Positions 18,024 to 25,996 of a stretch of 64,000 nt of DNA are shown here, one piece after another. Origin of the DNA: Ignavibacteriales bacterium. GTDB taxonomy: Bacteria; Bacteroidota; Ignavibacteria; Ignavibacteriales; Melioribacteraceae. Positions within the stretch are counted from its first letter, which is position 1; every line of letters begins with the position of its first letter. A program made the translations under genes and the position numbers. The DNA is taken from the NCBI GenBank assembly GCA_020635275.1, contig JACKAA010000004.1, forward strand, positions 248,001-312,000, given 5' to 3'. Below the pieces are notes generated by a model that was not told the DNA's origin, ran no database searches, and saw only the letters and a list, made by a program, of their open reading frames with translations.

Positions 18024-18677
18024 ATGAGTGAAAGTAACGAAATAGTTGTATCATTTTTAATAGTGGATATTGCAGGGTTTACTGCTTTAACTGAAATTCA
18101 TGGTGATTATTCAGCATTTAAGTTGGTCGACAAGTACATTCAAATAGTTAATGATTCACTAAATCCCGAAGTATTTTTAGTTGAAAGAAAAGGTGATGAA
18201 TTTTTAATTGTTTCAGATTGTTCCGATTGTTTAATAAAAACTGCATTATGTTTATTAAAGAATGTCGAAAACATAAAAAATTTCCCAACTATTCATATAG
18301 GTTTACACATCGGAAAGGTAATAGAAAGTGGAGGTAAGTATTACGGACACACTCTAAACTTAACTTCACGAATAAGTCAACATTCAAATGGTGGGGAAAT
18401 TTTATGCTCTGAAGAATTCTTAAGAAACACAAAAAATAAGGAACTATATAACTTTATCCCAAAAGGAAAAATTAAGTTCAAAAATGTAATGAAACCTATT
18501 ACACTATATTCAATATTACCAGAAATTCAAAATGTAAATCTTGCAATAGATCCAATATGTAAAATGCAAATACATATTTTAGACACATCATTTAAGTATA
18601 CTAATAATCAGCATGAATATTATTTTTGTTCCCAGGATTGTTTAGAGAAACATAGACAATTAGTGAATGAAAACTAG
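18024..18677 (+). CDS. Class III nucleotidyl cyclase domain fused to a YHS-type metal domain
   Basis: The product has 217 residues. Residues 1-165 are a class III adenylate/guanylate cyclase homology domain. It has the first metal aspartate in VDIAGFTAL, a second in RKGDEFLIV, and an NLTSRIS segment that could supply the transition-state Asn/Arg. The tail (about 175-217) starts DPICKMQI and ends YYFCSQDCLEKH, matching the YHS/TRASH pattern of a small cysteine-containing metal-binding domain. No TM or receiver domain is present, so it is a soluble enzyme. Synthesis of cAMP or cGMP is inferred from retained catalytic residues. The YHS part could make activity respond to a metal or redox state. 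The RBS is weak. Confidence 0.82.
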   Translation: MSESNEIVVSFLIVDIAGFTALTEIHGDYSAFKLVDKYIQIVNDSLNPEVFLVERKGDEFLIVSDCSDCLIKTALCLLKNVENIKNFPTIHIGLHIGKVIESGGKYYGHTLNLTSRISQHSNGGEILCSEEFLRNTKNKELYNFIPKGKIKFKNVMKPITLYSILPEIQNVNLAIDPICKMQIHILDTSFKYTNNQHEYYFCSQDCLEKHRQLVNEN

Positions 18678-18808
18678 GAATCTTCAATATATAAAATTAC
18701 ATAAACTGATGAATGTGAATGATAATTGTGACCCAATATAAGAATTATTTACTTGCTAACTGTTGATTGGAAAAACTAAAAAGCTATTCATGTTAATAAC
18801 TGTAATAA

Positions 18809-19798
18809 ATGAATTATATATCAGTTAGACTATATCGTAAAATAATTGATCATGCTATTAACGAGGGCGTATCCCCCAACTACTTTCATAATTTACCAAC
18901 TCCTATTGAAGCTGTTGATAATCTTAAGGCTGTTCCAGCTGAACATTTTTTTGAACTTCATGAAAAAATAGAAAAAGAATTGGGCCCTGGATTTTCTGTA
19001 AGAGTTGGACAGCAAATGAAATTAGATGATTATGGAGTACTCGGATTATCATGGAAAACTTGCTCATGGGCTGGTGAAATATTTGAGAGAAGCGAACGTT
19101 ACTTTAAGCTTCTCTCAAATACCTACTTATTTAAGATTGAGAAGATTTCAAATATTTCGAGAGTCTATTTAAATCGCGTAGCTCACCGGAGAGGTGTGGA
19201 GTTATCAAATCAGGCCACACTTTCTGCAACAGTTGTAGTACTTCAAGCTATGACTGAATCAGACATTGCTCCAGTTGAAGTTTCATTTACACATGGTTTA
19301 CTCCAAAATATTGATGATTACACCTTGGCTTTTAAATGTCCAATATTATTTAACCAGTCGAAAAACTATATAGCTTATAAAACTGAAAATCTAGAAATGA
19401 GAACAGCAAAAGCCGATAAAAGTATCAATAGGTTTTTGAATGAGAGGGTGGAAGAAGAAACAAAAGGGATCAAATTAAGTTCAAATAAAATAATATTTGA
19501 TATCGAAAATCTAATTAAAGATGCATTACCTAGCGGAATCCCAGGTATAGACCAGATTGGCGGTTTAATGGGATTAAGCAGGCGTACACTTACGCGCAGA
19601 TTAGCAGAAAATGGTCTAACATTTAGAGATCTGATTAAGAAAACTCAAGAAGAAGTTTCAAGAGACCTTCTAATAAATTCTACTAGAAGTATTGCTGAAA
19701 TTGCATTTGAGACCGGCTTTTCAGATCAAAGTGCATTTAGCCGTGCTTTTAAAAATTGGACAAACATTTCACCAGCAGAATACCGAAGAACCAAATAA
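18809..19798 (+). CDS. AraC-family transcriptional regulator
   Basis: The product has 329 residues. The N-terminal 200 residues match the arabinose_bd-type ligand domain of OruR-like AraC regulators (DDYGVLGLSWKTCSWAGE near 70). The C-terminal 90 residues hold the paired helix-turn-helices: GLSRRTLTRRLAENGLTFR, then SIAEIAFETGFSDQSAFSRA and the terminal SPAEYRR. It is a DNA-binding activator or repressor. The next genes (DUF1772, NmrA, NTF2-like) start 105 bases downstream on the same strand. A 21-bp-spaced direct repeat in between is a likely operator. The effector is unknown. Confidence 0.92.
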   Translation: MNYISVRLYRKIIDHAINEGVSPNYFHNLPTPIEAVDNLKAVPAEHFFELHEKIEKELGPGFSVRVGQQMKLDDYGVLGLSWKTCSWAGEIFERSERYFKLLSNTYLFKIEKISNISRVYLNRVAHRRGVELSNQATLSATVVVLQAMTESDIAPVEVSFTHGLLQNIDDYTLAFKCPILFNQSKNYIAYKTENLEMRTAKADKSINRFLNERVEEETKGIKLSSNKIIFDIENLIKDALPSGIPGIDQIGGLMGLSRRTLTRRLAENGLTFRDLIKKTQEEVSRDLLINSTRSIAEIAFETGFSDQSAFSRAFKNWTNISPAEYRRTK

Positions 19799-19818
19799 TA
19801 AGACAATTTGGCTCATTA

Positions 19819-19847
19819 TGTCAAGACATTGTCTTAAAGTGTCAAGA
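19819..19847 (+). promoter_or_regulatory. Candidate AraC-family operator
   Basis: TGTCAAGA occurs at 19819-19826 and again at 19840-19847, exactly 21 bases (two helical turns) apart. A dyad AAGACA-T-TGTCTT (19823-19835) overlaps the first copy. Direct half-sites with this spacing are the usual target of AraC-type dimers. The site lies between the regulator gene and its probable target operon. Confidence 0.55.
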
Positions 19848-19868
19848 TTTTAATACTCACCACCCATA

Positions 19869-19895
19869 CTTTTGATTTGTAAATCAAATCAAAAG
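19869..19895 (+). promoter_or_regulatory. Perfect hairpin covering the RBS of the DUF1772 gene
   Basis: CTTTTGATTTG (19869-19879) and CAAATCAAAAG (19885-19895) are perfect 11-bp arms around a TAAAT loop. The 3' arm contains the AAAAGG site that serves the ATG at 19903. Folded RNA would hide that site; as DNA it could also be a repressor operator. Confidence 0.5.
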
Positions 19896-19902
19896 GTGTA
19901 AA

Positions 19903-20406
19903 ATGGAAATCTCAATTAAATCGATAATTTTATTTGGGGCAGTGGTTCTAACTGGTCTTTCAGCCGGATTTTTTTATGCGTGGTCAGTCTCAGTGATACC
20001 CGGCACACAAAAAATTGTAGATAGTGCTTATTTGGAGACAATGCAGTCAATAAATCGGGCTATAATTAATCCGGCATTCTTTATCATATTTTTCGGCAGT
20101 ATAATTTTTTTAAGTATTGGAAGTATATATCAGTTTAATTCTGATCAAACAACATTCTGGTTTATGCTGTTTGCTTCAGTTTTATATTTAGTTGGTACAG
20201 TAGGCGTAACAGCATTTGGGAATGTTCCACTCAACAATCAACTTGATCTGCTTAATCTCAATGAATTGACATCACAAAAGCTGTCAAGGTTCAGAAATTT
20301 TTATGAAGACAAATGGAATCGTCTGCACCTCATAAGAACAATTTTTGCAGTCGGCTCTTTCTTGCTTTCACTAATGGCCGTATTTGCACATTCGAAAAAC
20401 ATATAA
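19903..20406 (+). CDS. DUF1772-family four-helix membrane protein
   Basis: The product has 167 residues with four hydrophobic segments (about 8-28, 56-78, 85-105, 143-163). It shows the DUF1772 / anthrone-oxygenase-like pattern: GLSAGFFYAWSVSV at the first helix, then NVPLNNQLD and FYEDKWNRLHLIRT before the last. The wider family includes small membrane oxygenases of aromatic compounds, but most bacterial members are uncharacterised. It is the first gene of a probable operon with an NmrA-like reductase (27 bases on) and an NTF2-like protein, controlled by the AraC protein upstream. Confidence 0.8.
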   Translation: MEISIKSIILFGAVVLTGLSAGFFYAWSVSVIPGTQKIVDSAYLETMQSINRAIINPAFFIIFFGSIIFLSIGSIYQFNSDQTTFWFMLFASVLYLVGTVGVTAFGNVPLNNQLDLLNLNELTSQKLSRFRNFYEDKWNRLHLIRTIFAVGSFLLSLMAVFAHSKNI

Positions 20407-20433
20407 TTCTTATTTAATATAAAAGGAGAAATA

Positions 20434-21276
20434 ATGGAAAATAATATTCTGGTAATTGGAGGCACAGGAAAAACCGGTCGTCGTGTAGCCGAAAAGCTTA
20501 TTAAACTTAACCAAAATGTAAGGATTGGAAGCAGAAATAATTCGCCTTCATTTGATTGGGAGAATACAACAACCTATTCCGAAGCATTAAAAGGAATAGA
20601 TAGAGCATATATCACTTATTATCCTGATCTTGCAGTTCCAGGTGCTAAGGAAGCGATAAACACATTAACAGAAATTGCACTTAAGTCTGGACTCGAAAAA
20701 GTAGTTTTACTCTCAGGCAAAGGCGAAAAAGAAGCTGAAGCTTGCGAGGAAATTGTAGCAAATTCTGGACTGAATTACACCTTGGTCAGAGCTTCCTGGT
20801 TCAATCAGAATTTTAGTGAAAGTTTCTTTTTAGATCCGATTTTAGCAGGGCATGTTGAATTGCCAATGGCTGCAGCAGAAATTCCTTTTGTAGATGCAGA
20901 TGACATAGCTGAAGCTGTAGTAAAAGTGCTGCTAGATGATTCATATAATAACCAAACCATTACAATTACTGGACCAAGAAAACTGACATTTCGAGAAGCG
21001 ATTCAAGAAATATCAAATCAAACAAAGAAGAGCATTAATTTTCGGGATGTAACATTAGATAATTATATAAAATCCATGAAGAATGCAGGTCTGCCAAAAG
21101 ATTATGTTTGGTTAATCGGATATTTGTTCAAGGAAGTTTTAGGTAATCATGAAAATCAAATTGTATCAAACGATATTGAAAAAGTAATTGGACGGAAAGC
21201 AGTTGATTTTTCGGAATTTGTGAAGAAGACGACTCAGACTGGTGTTTGGAATCAATCAATTGTTAGTTCACTTTAA
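20434..21276 (+). CDS. NmrA-like NAD(P)-binding oxidoreductase
   Basis: The product has 280 residues. It opens with a Rossmann motif (ILVIGGTGKTGRRVAEKL) and shows the NmrA/atypical short-chain dehydrogenase layout, with KVVLLSGKGEKEAE, LVRASWFNQNFSE and VDADDIAEAVVKVL. There is no classical YxxxK catalytic pair where expected, so it may be a quinone-reductase-like enzyme or a redox-sensing protein. An AAAAGGAG site precedes the ATG. The context with DUF1772 and AraC suggests a detoxification or small-molecule oxidation unit; the substrate is unknown. Confidence 0.85.
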   Translation: MENNILVIGGTGKTGRRVAEKLIKLNQNVRIGSRNNSPSFDWENTTTYSEALKGIDRAYITYYPDLAVPGAKEAINTLTEIALKSGLEKVVLLSGKGEKEAEACEEIVANSGLNYTLVRASWFNQNFSESFFLDPILAGHVELPMAAAEIPFVDADDIAEAVVKVLLDDSYNNQTITITGPRKLTFREAIQEISNQTKKSINFRDVTLDNYIKSMKNAGLPKDYVWLIGYLFKEVLGNHENQIVSNDIEKVIGRKAVDFSEFVKKTTQTGVWNQSIVSSL

Positions 21277-21380
21277 TTGAAAAAATATTTGAAGAAAATT
21301 AAAATTCCAATTGATAATTATGTAAAAAAATGAAGAGTCAGTAAAAAAAACAAGTATTCATTAATAAAAGGATAAAAAAA

Positions 21381-21779
21381 ATGGAAATACAAACACAAAC
21401 ATATAATATTCACTCTACTATCCGGGCAATTTCAGATAGCTTTGAGTCAACATTCTCAAGTGGTGATCTAAATAAGATCACTGATTTTTATACAAAAAAT
21501 GGAATGTTATTACCATCTGGAACTGATTTTATCAAAGGCAAACAAGATATTAAAGAATATTGGCGATCAGCCATGGATATTGGTATAAAATTCATCAAAA
21601 TTGATATAATAGAAATAGAACAACATGGTAATACAGCAATTGAGATGAGCAACTATACGCTATTTGGTTCTGATAAAAAGGTATTCGATGCTGGCAAGGG
21701 ACTTGTGATTTGGAAGAATAAAGATGATAGTTGGAAAATGCATCGAGATATTTGGAATAGTAGTTTAGAGCAACAATGA
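21381..21779 (+). CDS. NTF2-like (SnoaL/DUF4440-type) protein
   Basis: The product has 132 residues in a single cone-shaped NTF2-type domain. It has an N-terminal helix (DSFESTFSSGDLNKITDFYT), the LLPSG/GKQDIKEYW segment and a final strand KDDSWKMHRDIWNSS. There is no signal peptide, so it is cytoplasmic. AAAGGATAA lies ahead of the ATG. It is probably the last gene of the AraC-controlled set. Relatives range from isomerases and cyclases to ligand-binding proteins. Confidence 0.8.
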   Translation: MEIQTQTYNIHSTIRAISDSFESTFSSGDLNKITDFYTKNGMLLPSGTDFIKGKQDIKEYWRSAMDIGIKFIKIDIIEIEQHGNTAIEMSNYTLFGSDKKVFDAGKGLVIWKNKDDSWKMHRDIWNSSLEQQ

Positions 21780-21959
21780 AGCTAAGTGTTCTAGTAGCTT
21801 GGTTTTGATTACGTCAAATAGACAGATGATTGGGGATATTAATCTGCTCCCACTAAGTGTACTTTTGTTAAATATTGTTTTACTTCAAGCAATTTCTGCA
21901 AGAAATGGTACAGTTACTTCTTGTAATAGAGTAATACTTTCACAAAGAGTAGTGAATGC

Positions 21960-22376
21960 TTGTTGGTGGATATAATTAACTTTATGCTTGATAAATATCT
22001 ATTGGGGGCAGGACAGAAGAATATAGCAGTTGTTAAAACAATCAGATTATTCTTGGATGATGATAATAAAATTAAAATAGTATCATGTGAATTTTTATTA
22101 AATAAGAGTGTAAAATTTTATGAGATAAGTATTTCAAGAACACGAGATAATGAATCAAATTATTACTACAAGAATCAACTAAAAATTTTAAATGAAGGAT
22201 CTAATAAAACAGATGAACTGCACTTGTTTTGGAGTAATAATAAAAATCGATTTTCGAATTATAAAGGTAGGAATATTGAATCAATGTATCTCTTCTTAAT
22301 TGACAAAGTTTATCTTTTTAATTGCCAAGATGCGAATATATACCAAGAATTTATCTCATTAATTAGGGTGGTTTAA
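21960..22376 (+). CDS. Hypothetical soluble protein
   Basis: The product has 138 residues from TTG 21960. The frame is open back to 21930 and no good RBS is visible, so the start is uncertain. The sequence is rich in Asn, Lys and aromatic residues (TRDNESNYYYKNQ, LHLFWSNNKNRFSNYKGRN). No signal peptide, TM helix or known motif is seen. It sits in a decayed region, so it may be a fragment. Confidence 0.35.
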   Translation: MLVDIINFMLDKYLLGAGQKNIAVVKTIRLFLDDDNKIKIVSCEFLLNKSVKFYEISISRTRDNESNYYYKNQLKILNEGSNKTDELHLFWSNNKNRFSNYKGRNIESMYLFLIDKVYLFNCQDANIYQEFISLIRVV

Positions 22377-22431
22377 ACTCGACCCGAGTGTATATTTTTC
22401 TCCGAAAAATGAAATAAAAACAAACTTAAAA

Positions 22432-22454
22432 TGCCCAAAAAGTGTCCAGGACAC
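22432..22454 (+). repeat. Second IS-end-like sequence
   Basis: TGCCCAAAAAGTGTCCA (22432-22448) matches the left-end core at 16003 apart from a short deletion, in the same orientation. It continues into a perfect dyad GTGTCC-A-GGACAC (22442-22454). No transposase remains beside it. It is a likely solo end of a lost insertion sequence. Confidence 0.4.
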
Positions 22455-22502
22455 ACTGTATATGTGGGTATAAGCGGTACAAATGGCGTGCTCCCAAAAA
22501 CT

Positions 22503-22537
22503 AAAAAGCCTTGCAACTTATTTAATTACAAGGCCTT
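22503..22537 (-). terminator. Terminator of tRNA-Ser
   Basis: On the minus strand, directly after the tRNA, CAAGG-C pairs with G-CCTTG around a 15-base loop and leads into TTTTT. There is one bulged base. Position and T-run support an intrinsic terminator. Confidence 0.55.
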
Positions 22538-22538
22538 G

Positions 22539-22627
22539 CGGAGAGGGCGGGATTCGAACCCGCGGTAGAGTTTAACCCCTACGACGGTTTAGCAAACCGT
22601 TGGTTTCAGCCACTCACCCACCTCTCC
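22539..22627 (-). tRNA. tRNA-Ser (anticodon GCU)
   Basis: On the minus strand the acceptor GGAGAGG pairs with CCTCTCC, followed by discriminator G. It has a T-arm GGGTTCGAATCCC and a long variable arm (class II). The anticodon stem GGTTT/AAACC carries GCT, which reads AGC/AGU serine codons. The length is 89 bases. It borders the decayed region to its left and could have served as an integration target, but no repeated copy of its 3' end was seen. Confidence 0.95.
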
Positions 22628-22837
22628 AGTAGCTGACTTAAAAAGAAGTTCAAATATATGTATTTTTTTATTATTTGCGAAATTATGAATAAAAATTTTT
22701 TTTGCGCCTCTTTCTTACCCAAATAATAAATAAAGTTAAATTATAAAAATAGGTTAATTTTTACATTGCATTTTTTTTTGGTAATTTGAAATTTAATTTT
22801 AAATATTTTTTCATCCATTATTTACTGTAGAAAATTA

Positions 22838-25066
22838 TTGTTACGCAATTCATTCATTTTTAGTCTAATATTTTTAATTACCAATACACTTTTTTTTGGT
22901 CAAAATGTTGGGAAAATAAGAGGCTTTATAACTGATTCGACTTCAAATGAATCTCTGGCTTTTTGCAATATTTATCTATTTGAACAACAAACCGGCACAA
23001 CTTCTGATGTTAATGGTGCATTCATGCTCAGCAATATACCAGTTGGAGAAAATTATACATTAGAAATATCTTATGTCGGGTACAACTCAAAAAGGATAAA
23101 TGTTAATGTTCTGCCTAATAAAATTTCAGAAGTATATATTTCATTAGTTCCAGCTGCATTTGAACTTTCTACAATTGAAAAAGTTGGAGAAAGAGTTATT
23201 CAAAAAAATGAAACTAATTTAGGGTTGGAGAGGGTGGATGTAAGGCAATTAGAAGCATTGCCAAAGGGAGTTGAGTTAGATGTTTTTAGATCACTGCAAT
23301 ATATTCCGGGAGTTCAATCAACAAGTGATGTTACAGCCAGATATTATGTTAGAGGTGGAGCCAGTAATCAAAATTTAGTTTTGCTTAATGGAGTCACACT
23401 CTATAATCCATATCATGCAATGGGAATTTTTAGCACCATTGATCCCGAATTAGTTAATAGCGTAGAATTCTATAAAACTGGATTTCCTACTGAATTTGGT
23501 GGAAGACTTTCTTCCATTCTCTCAGTCAATAGTAAGGATGGTAACAGCAATAACTATTCTGCAATTGCATCTTCAAGTCTTTTAACCGGAAAACTATTAT
23601 TGGAAGGTCCAATTCCAAATGGTTCATTTTTATTCACCGGTAGAAAAAGTTATTCAAATGGAATTTTAAAGTCTTTCTTAAATGATAAAAATGTTCCGTT
23701 AGATTTTTATGATACATTCTTTAAACTGACTTATGCAAATAATGAATTATTTAAAAACGGTAAATTCACAATATTTGGATTCTTGAGTTCTGACAACGTT
23801 GAATATTCAGATCCATCTTTGGAAGATTTTTATTGGAAAAATAATTTATATGGATTTAAATGGACACAATTTTATAATGCTCCGCTTTACACTCAATTAG
23901 GTGTTTCTCTTAGTGAATTTGAAGGAATTGTCGATGCCAAAGAAAGTAATTCATTAAATAGAGAGAATACAGTTCAAGATGTCTCAATTCAGTTTGATGC
24001 AAATTATATCTTTGATTCAAGTGATGAGCTTTCTTTAGGTTTGGGATTTAAATCGCTTAGGGCAAAACTTTTCTCTGAAAATTTAGTCGGAGCAAACTCT
24101 GAATATGATGAATTTGGAGTTAATTTTTTCCTTTATTCAAAATATAAGTTTTTAAGATATGAAAACTTTGGAATTGACATTGGATCACGAATAAATATTT
24201 CCGGACTTTCAAAAAAAGGTAATTTTACATTTGAACCAAGAGTTAATTTAACTTATAGACCTATTCGGGTTTTAGCGTTAAAAAGTTCTTGGGGCATTTT
24301 CCAGCAGGAGTTGACTACATTATCTAATGAAAGTGAAGTGATTTCTTTATTTGAACCTTGGATAGTTACTCCCAATTATTTAACTCCGGCTACAGCAATT
24401 CATTATTCAGCAGGCTTTGAGTATAATCTTTCTAGTGAAAGTATGCTTACGTCAGAAGTATATTATATAATTTCTCATGATGTTCCTATTTTAAATGAAC
24501 TTAAAATCTTAGATACCGATCCCGATTTATTAGCCGGCAATGTTGACTCATATGGATTAGAATCTTCACTAAATATTCCTATATCATTTGTGAAAATAAA
24601 TTTATCACATACATTAAGCTGGTCGTACAAAGAATTAAACAATTGGATTTACTACCCAAAGTATGATATTAGACACTCAGTAAACTTATCTTTAGAATTT
24701 GATTTAGGTAAAGGTTGGACAACTAGTGCAGTTTTTGTTTACAATTCCGGATTGCCGTTTACTCAAATATCAGGTTACTTCGATAAATTCATTTATGAGG
24801 ATTTCTATAGCAATCCTTTAACAGAAAGTTACTTTAGAAATTTTACAATTTTAGATGATAAAAATTTGGGACGATTACCTGATTATCATAGAATTGACTT
24901 AAATTTGTCAAAAAAATTACAACTTTGGAATTTAAAATTTACTTTCGATCTAAATGTAATTAATGCTTATGATAGAAATAATATATTCTATTTCAAAAGG
25001 GATACAGGCGAAAGAGTTAACATGCTCCCATTTTTACCTTCAGCATCATTAAAGGTAGAAATATGA
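22838..25066 (+). CDS. TonB-dependent outer-membrane receptor
   Basis: The product has 742 residues from TTG 22838. A signal peptide (MLRNSFIFSLIFLITNTLFFGQ) precedes a carboxypeptidase-regulatory-like domain (about 25-110, GFITDSTSNESLAFCNIYLF). The plug domain follows (GVELDVFRSLQYIPGVQ, YYVRGGASNQNLVLLNG) and then a beta-barrel whose last strand ends ASLKVEI. It is an importer energised by TonB. The next gene overlaps by 4 bases and encodes a DUF4249 lipoprotein, the usual partner of such receptors. The substrate cannot be told; neither iron nor a glycan is indicated. Confidence 0.93.
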   Translation: MLRNSFIFSLIFLITNTLFFGQNVGKIRGFITDSTSNESLAFCNIYLFEQQTGTTSDVNGAFMLSNIPVGENYTLEISYVGYNSKRINVNVLPNKISEVYISLVPAAFELSTIEKVGERVIQKNETNLGLERVDVRQLEALPKGVELDVFRSLQYIPGVQSTSDVTARYYVRGGASNQNLVLLNGVTLYNPYHAMGIFSTIDPELVNSVEFYKTGFPTEFGGRLSSILSVNSKDGNSNNYSAIASSSLLTGKLLLEGPIPNGSFLFTGRKSYSNGILKSFLNDKNVPLDFYDTFFKLTYANNELFKNGKFTIFGFLSSDNVEYSDPSLEDFYWKNNLYGFKWTQFYNAPLYTQLGVSLSEFEGIVDAKESNSLNRENTVQDVSIQFDANYIFDSSDELSLGLGFKSLRAKLFSENLVGANSEYDEFGVNFFLYSKYKFLRYENFGIDIGSRINISGLSKKGNFTFEPRVNLTYRPIRVLALKSSWGIFQQELTTLSNESEVISLFEPWIVTPNYLTPATAIHYSAGFEYNLSSESMLTSEVYYIISHDVPILNELKILDTDPDLLAGNVDSYGLESSLNIPISFVKINLSHTLSWSYKELNNWIYYPKYDIRHSVNLSLEFDLGKGWTTSAVFVYNSGLPFTQISGYFDKFIYEDFYSNPLTESYFRNFTILDDKNLGRLPDYHRIDLNLSKKLQLWNLKFTFDLNVINAYDRNNIFYFKRDTGERVNMLPFLPSASLKVEI

Positions 25067-25995
25067 AAAATGTTTATAAACTGCTGCTCGCGTTATTTTC
25101 AGTTTTTGCAATTTCTTGCAGTGAAGATATTGATCCTGTTGGAAATTTTAGAGAAACCTATATCTTAAATTGTATTCTAAATGGGAATGATAGCACACAA
25201 ATTGCAATTCTAACTACAAATTATTCTGATAAAAATGAAAAGCCTAATGATCTATCAGTAAAAGGTGCAGATATTAGAATTTGGATTGGTGACTCAGTTT
25301 ATACTTTTAAAGAGGAAAATTTTACTGAAGAAAATGAGAATAATAAACTTTTATCAATTATTTATAAATCGGAAAAATTTGTATTTAATAAGTTTGATAC
25401 GGAAATAGAAATTGAAGCCTTACTTAAAAATGGGAAAAGAATTAAAGGTTATTCCAATACTCCTTCCAATGTAATTTTTGATAAAGAAAATAGTACAACA
25501 ATAATACCGGGACCAAATGAGTTTTTTAATCTGCAGTGGAAGGGTGAAAATGTTAGACAATATTTTGCTCGACTTAGAATTATTTATACTGAAGTTGAAT
25601 CAGGCAGCATTCAAAAGAAAATTGAGGTTCCTGTAAATTTAAATAATAATGCTCCAGTTTTTAGTGAACCGGATAATAGTAATAGTCTTATTACAAGTAA
25701 GACGGCCATAGATTTTGCAATGAACGAATTATCAAAAAATAATAATGCAAAATCAGATTTTACTATTTATGATGCAGAATTAGATATTCTTGTTTTTGAT
25801 GAAAATTTAAGTAATTATTACATTTCAACACATAAAGAATTGGATGCCTTTAGTGTTCAAGTTGATCAAATTGATTTCTCTAATATTGAAGGGGGATATG
25901 GAGTTTTTGCTTCTGCTCTAAAAATTAATCAACCTATTAGAATTGAGAGAAGTTATATAGAATCATTTGGCTATAAGGATGGAACACCTGACTAG
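25063..25995 (+). CDS. DUF4249-family lipoprotein
   Basis: The product has 310 residues. It has a lipoprotein signal (KLLLALFSVFAISC) with the modified Cys at about 19. The body matches the DUF4249 pattern: RETYILNCILNGNDSTQ, then GADIRIWIGDSVYTF. DUF4249 proteins accompany TonB receptors in Bacteroidota and are thought to be surface or periplasmic partners. The start overlaps the receptor stop as ATGA, and the next gene begins one base after this stop, so the three are one operon. Confidence 0.88.
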   Translation: MKNVYKLLLALFSVFAISCSEDIDPVGNFRETYILNCILNGNDSTQIAILTTNYSDKNEKPNDLSVKGADIRIWIGDSVYTFKEENFTEENENNKLLSIIYKSEKFVFNKFDTEIEIEALLKNGKRIKGYSNTPSNVIFDKENSTTIIPGPNEFFNLQWKGENVRQYFARLRIIYTEVESGSIQKKIEVPVNLNNNAPVFSEPDNSNSLITSKTAIDFAMNELSKNNNAKSDFTIYDAELDILVFDENLSNYYISTHKELDAFSVQVDQIDFSNIEGGYGVFASALKINQPIRIERSYIESFGYKDGTPD

Positions 25996-25996
25996 T

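Noticed and set aside
21840..21960. Possible remnant of a second transposase before the small hypothetical gene
   Set aside because: Translations on both strands gave no recognisable transposase motif; CTCCCACTAAGTG only loosely resembles the IS ends.
22539..22627. tRNA-Ser as a used attachment site for the decayed region
   Set aside because: I looked for a repeat of the tRNA 3' end in the flanking sequence and found none, and no integrase is present.
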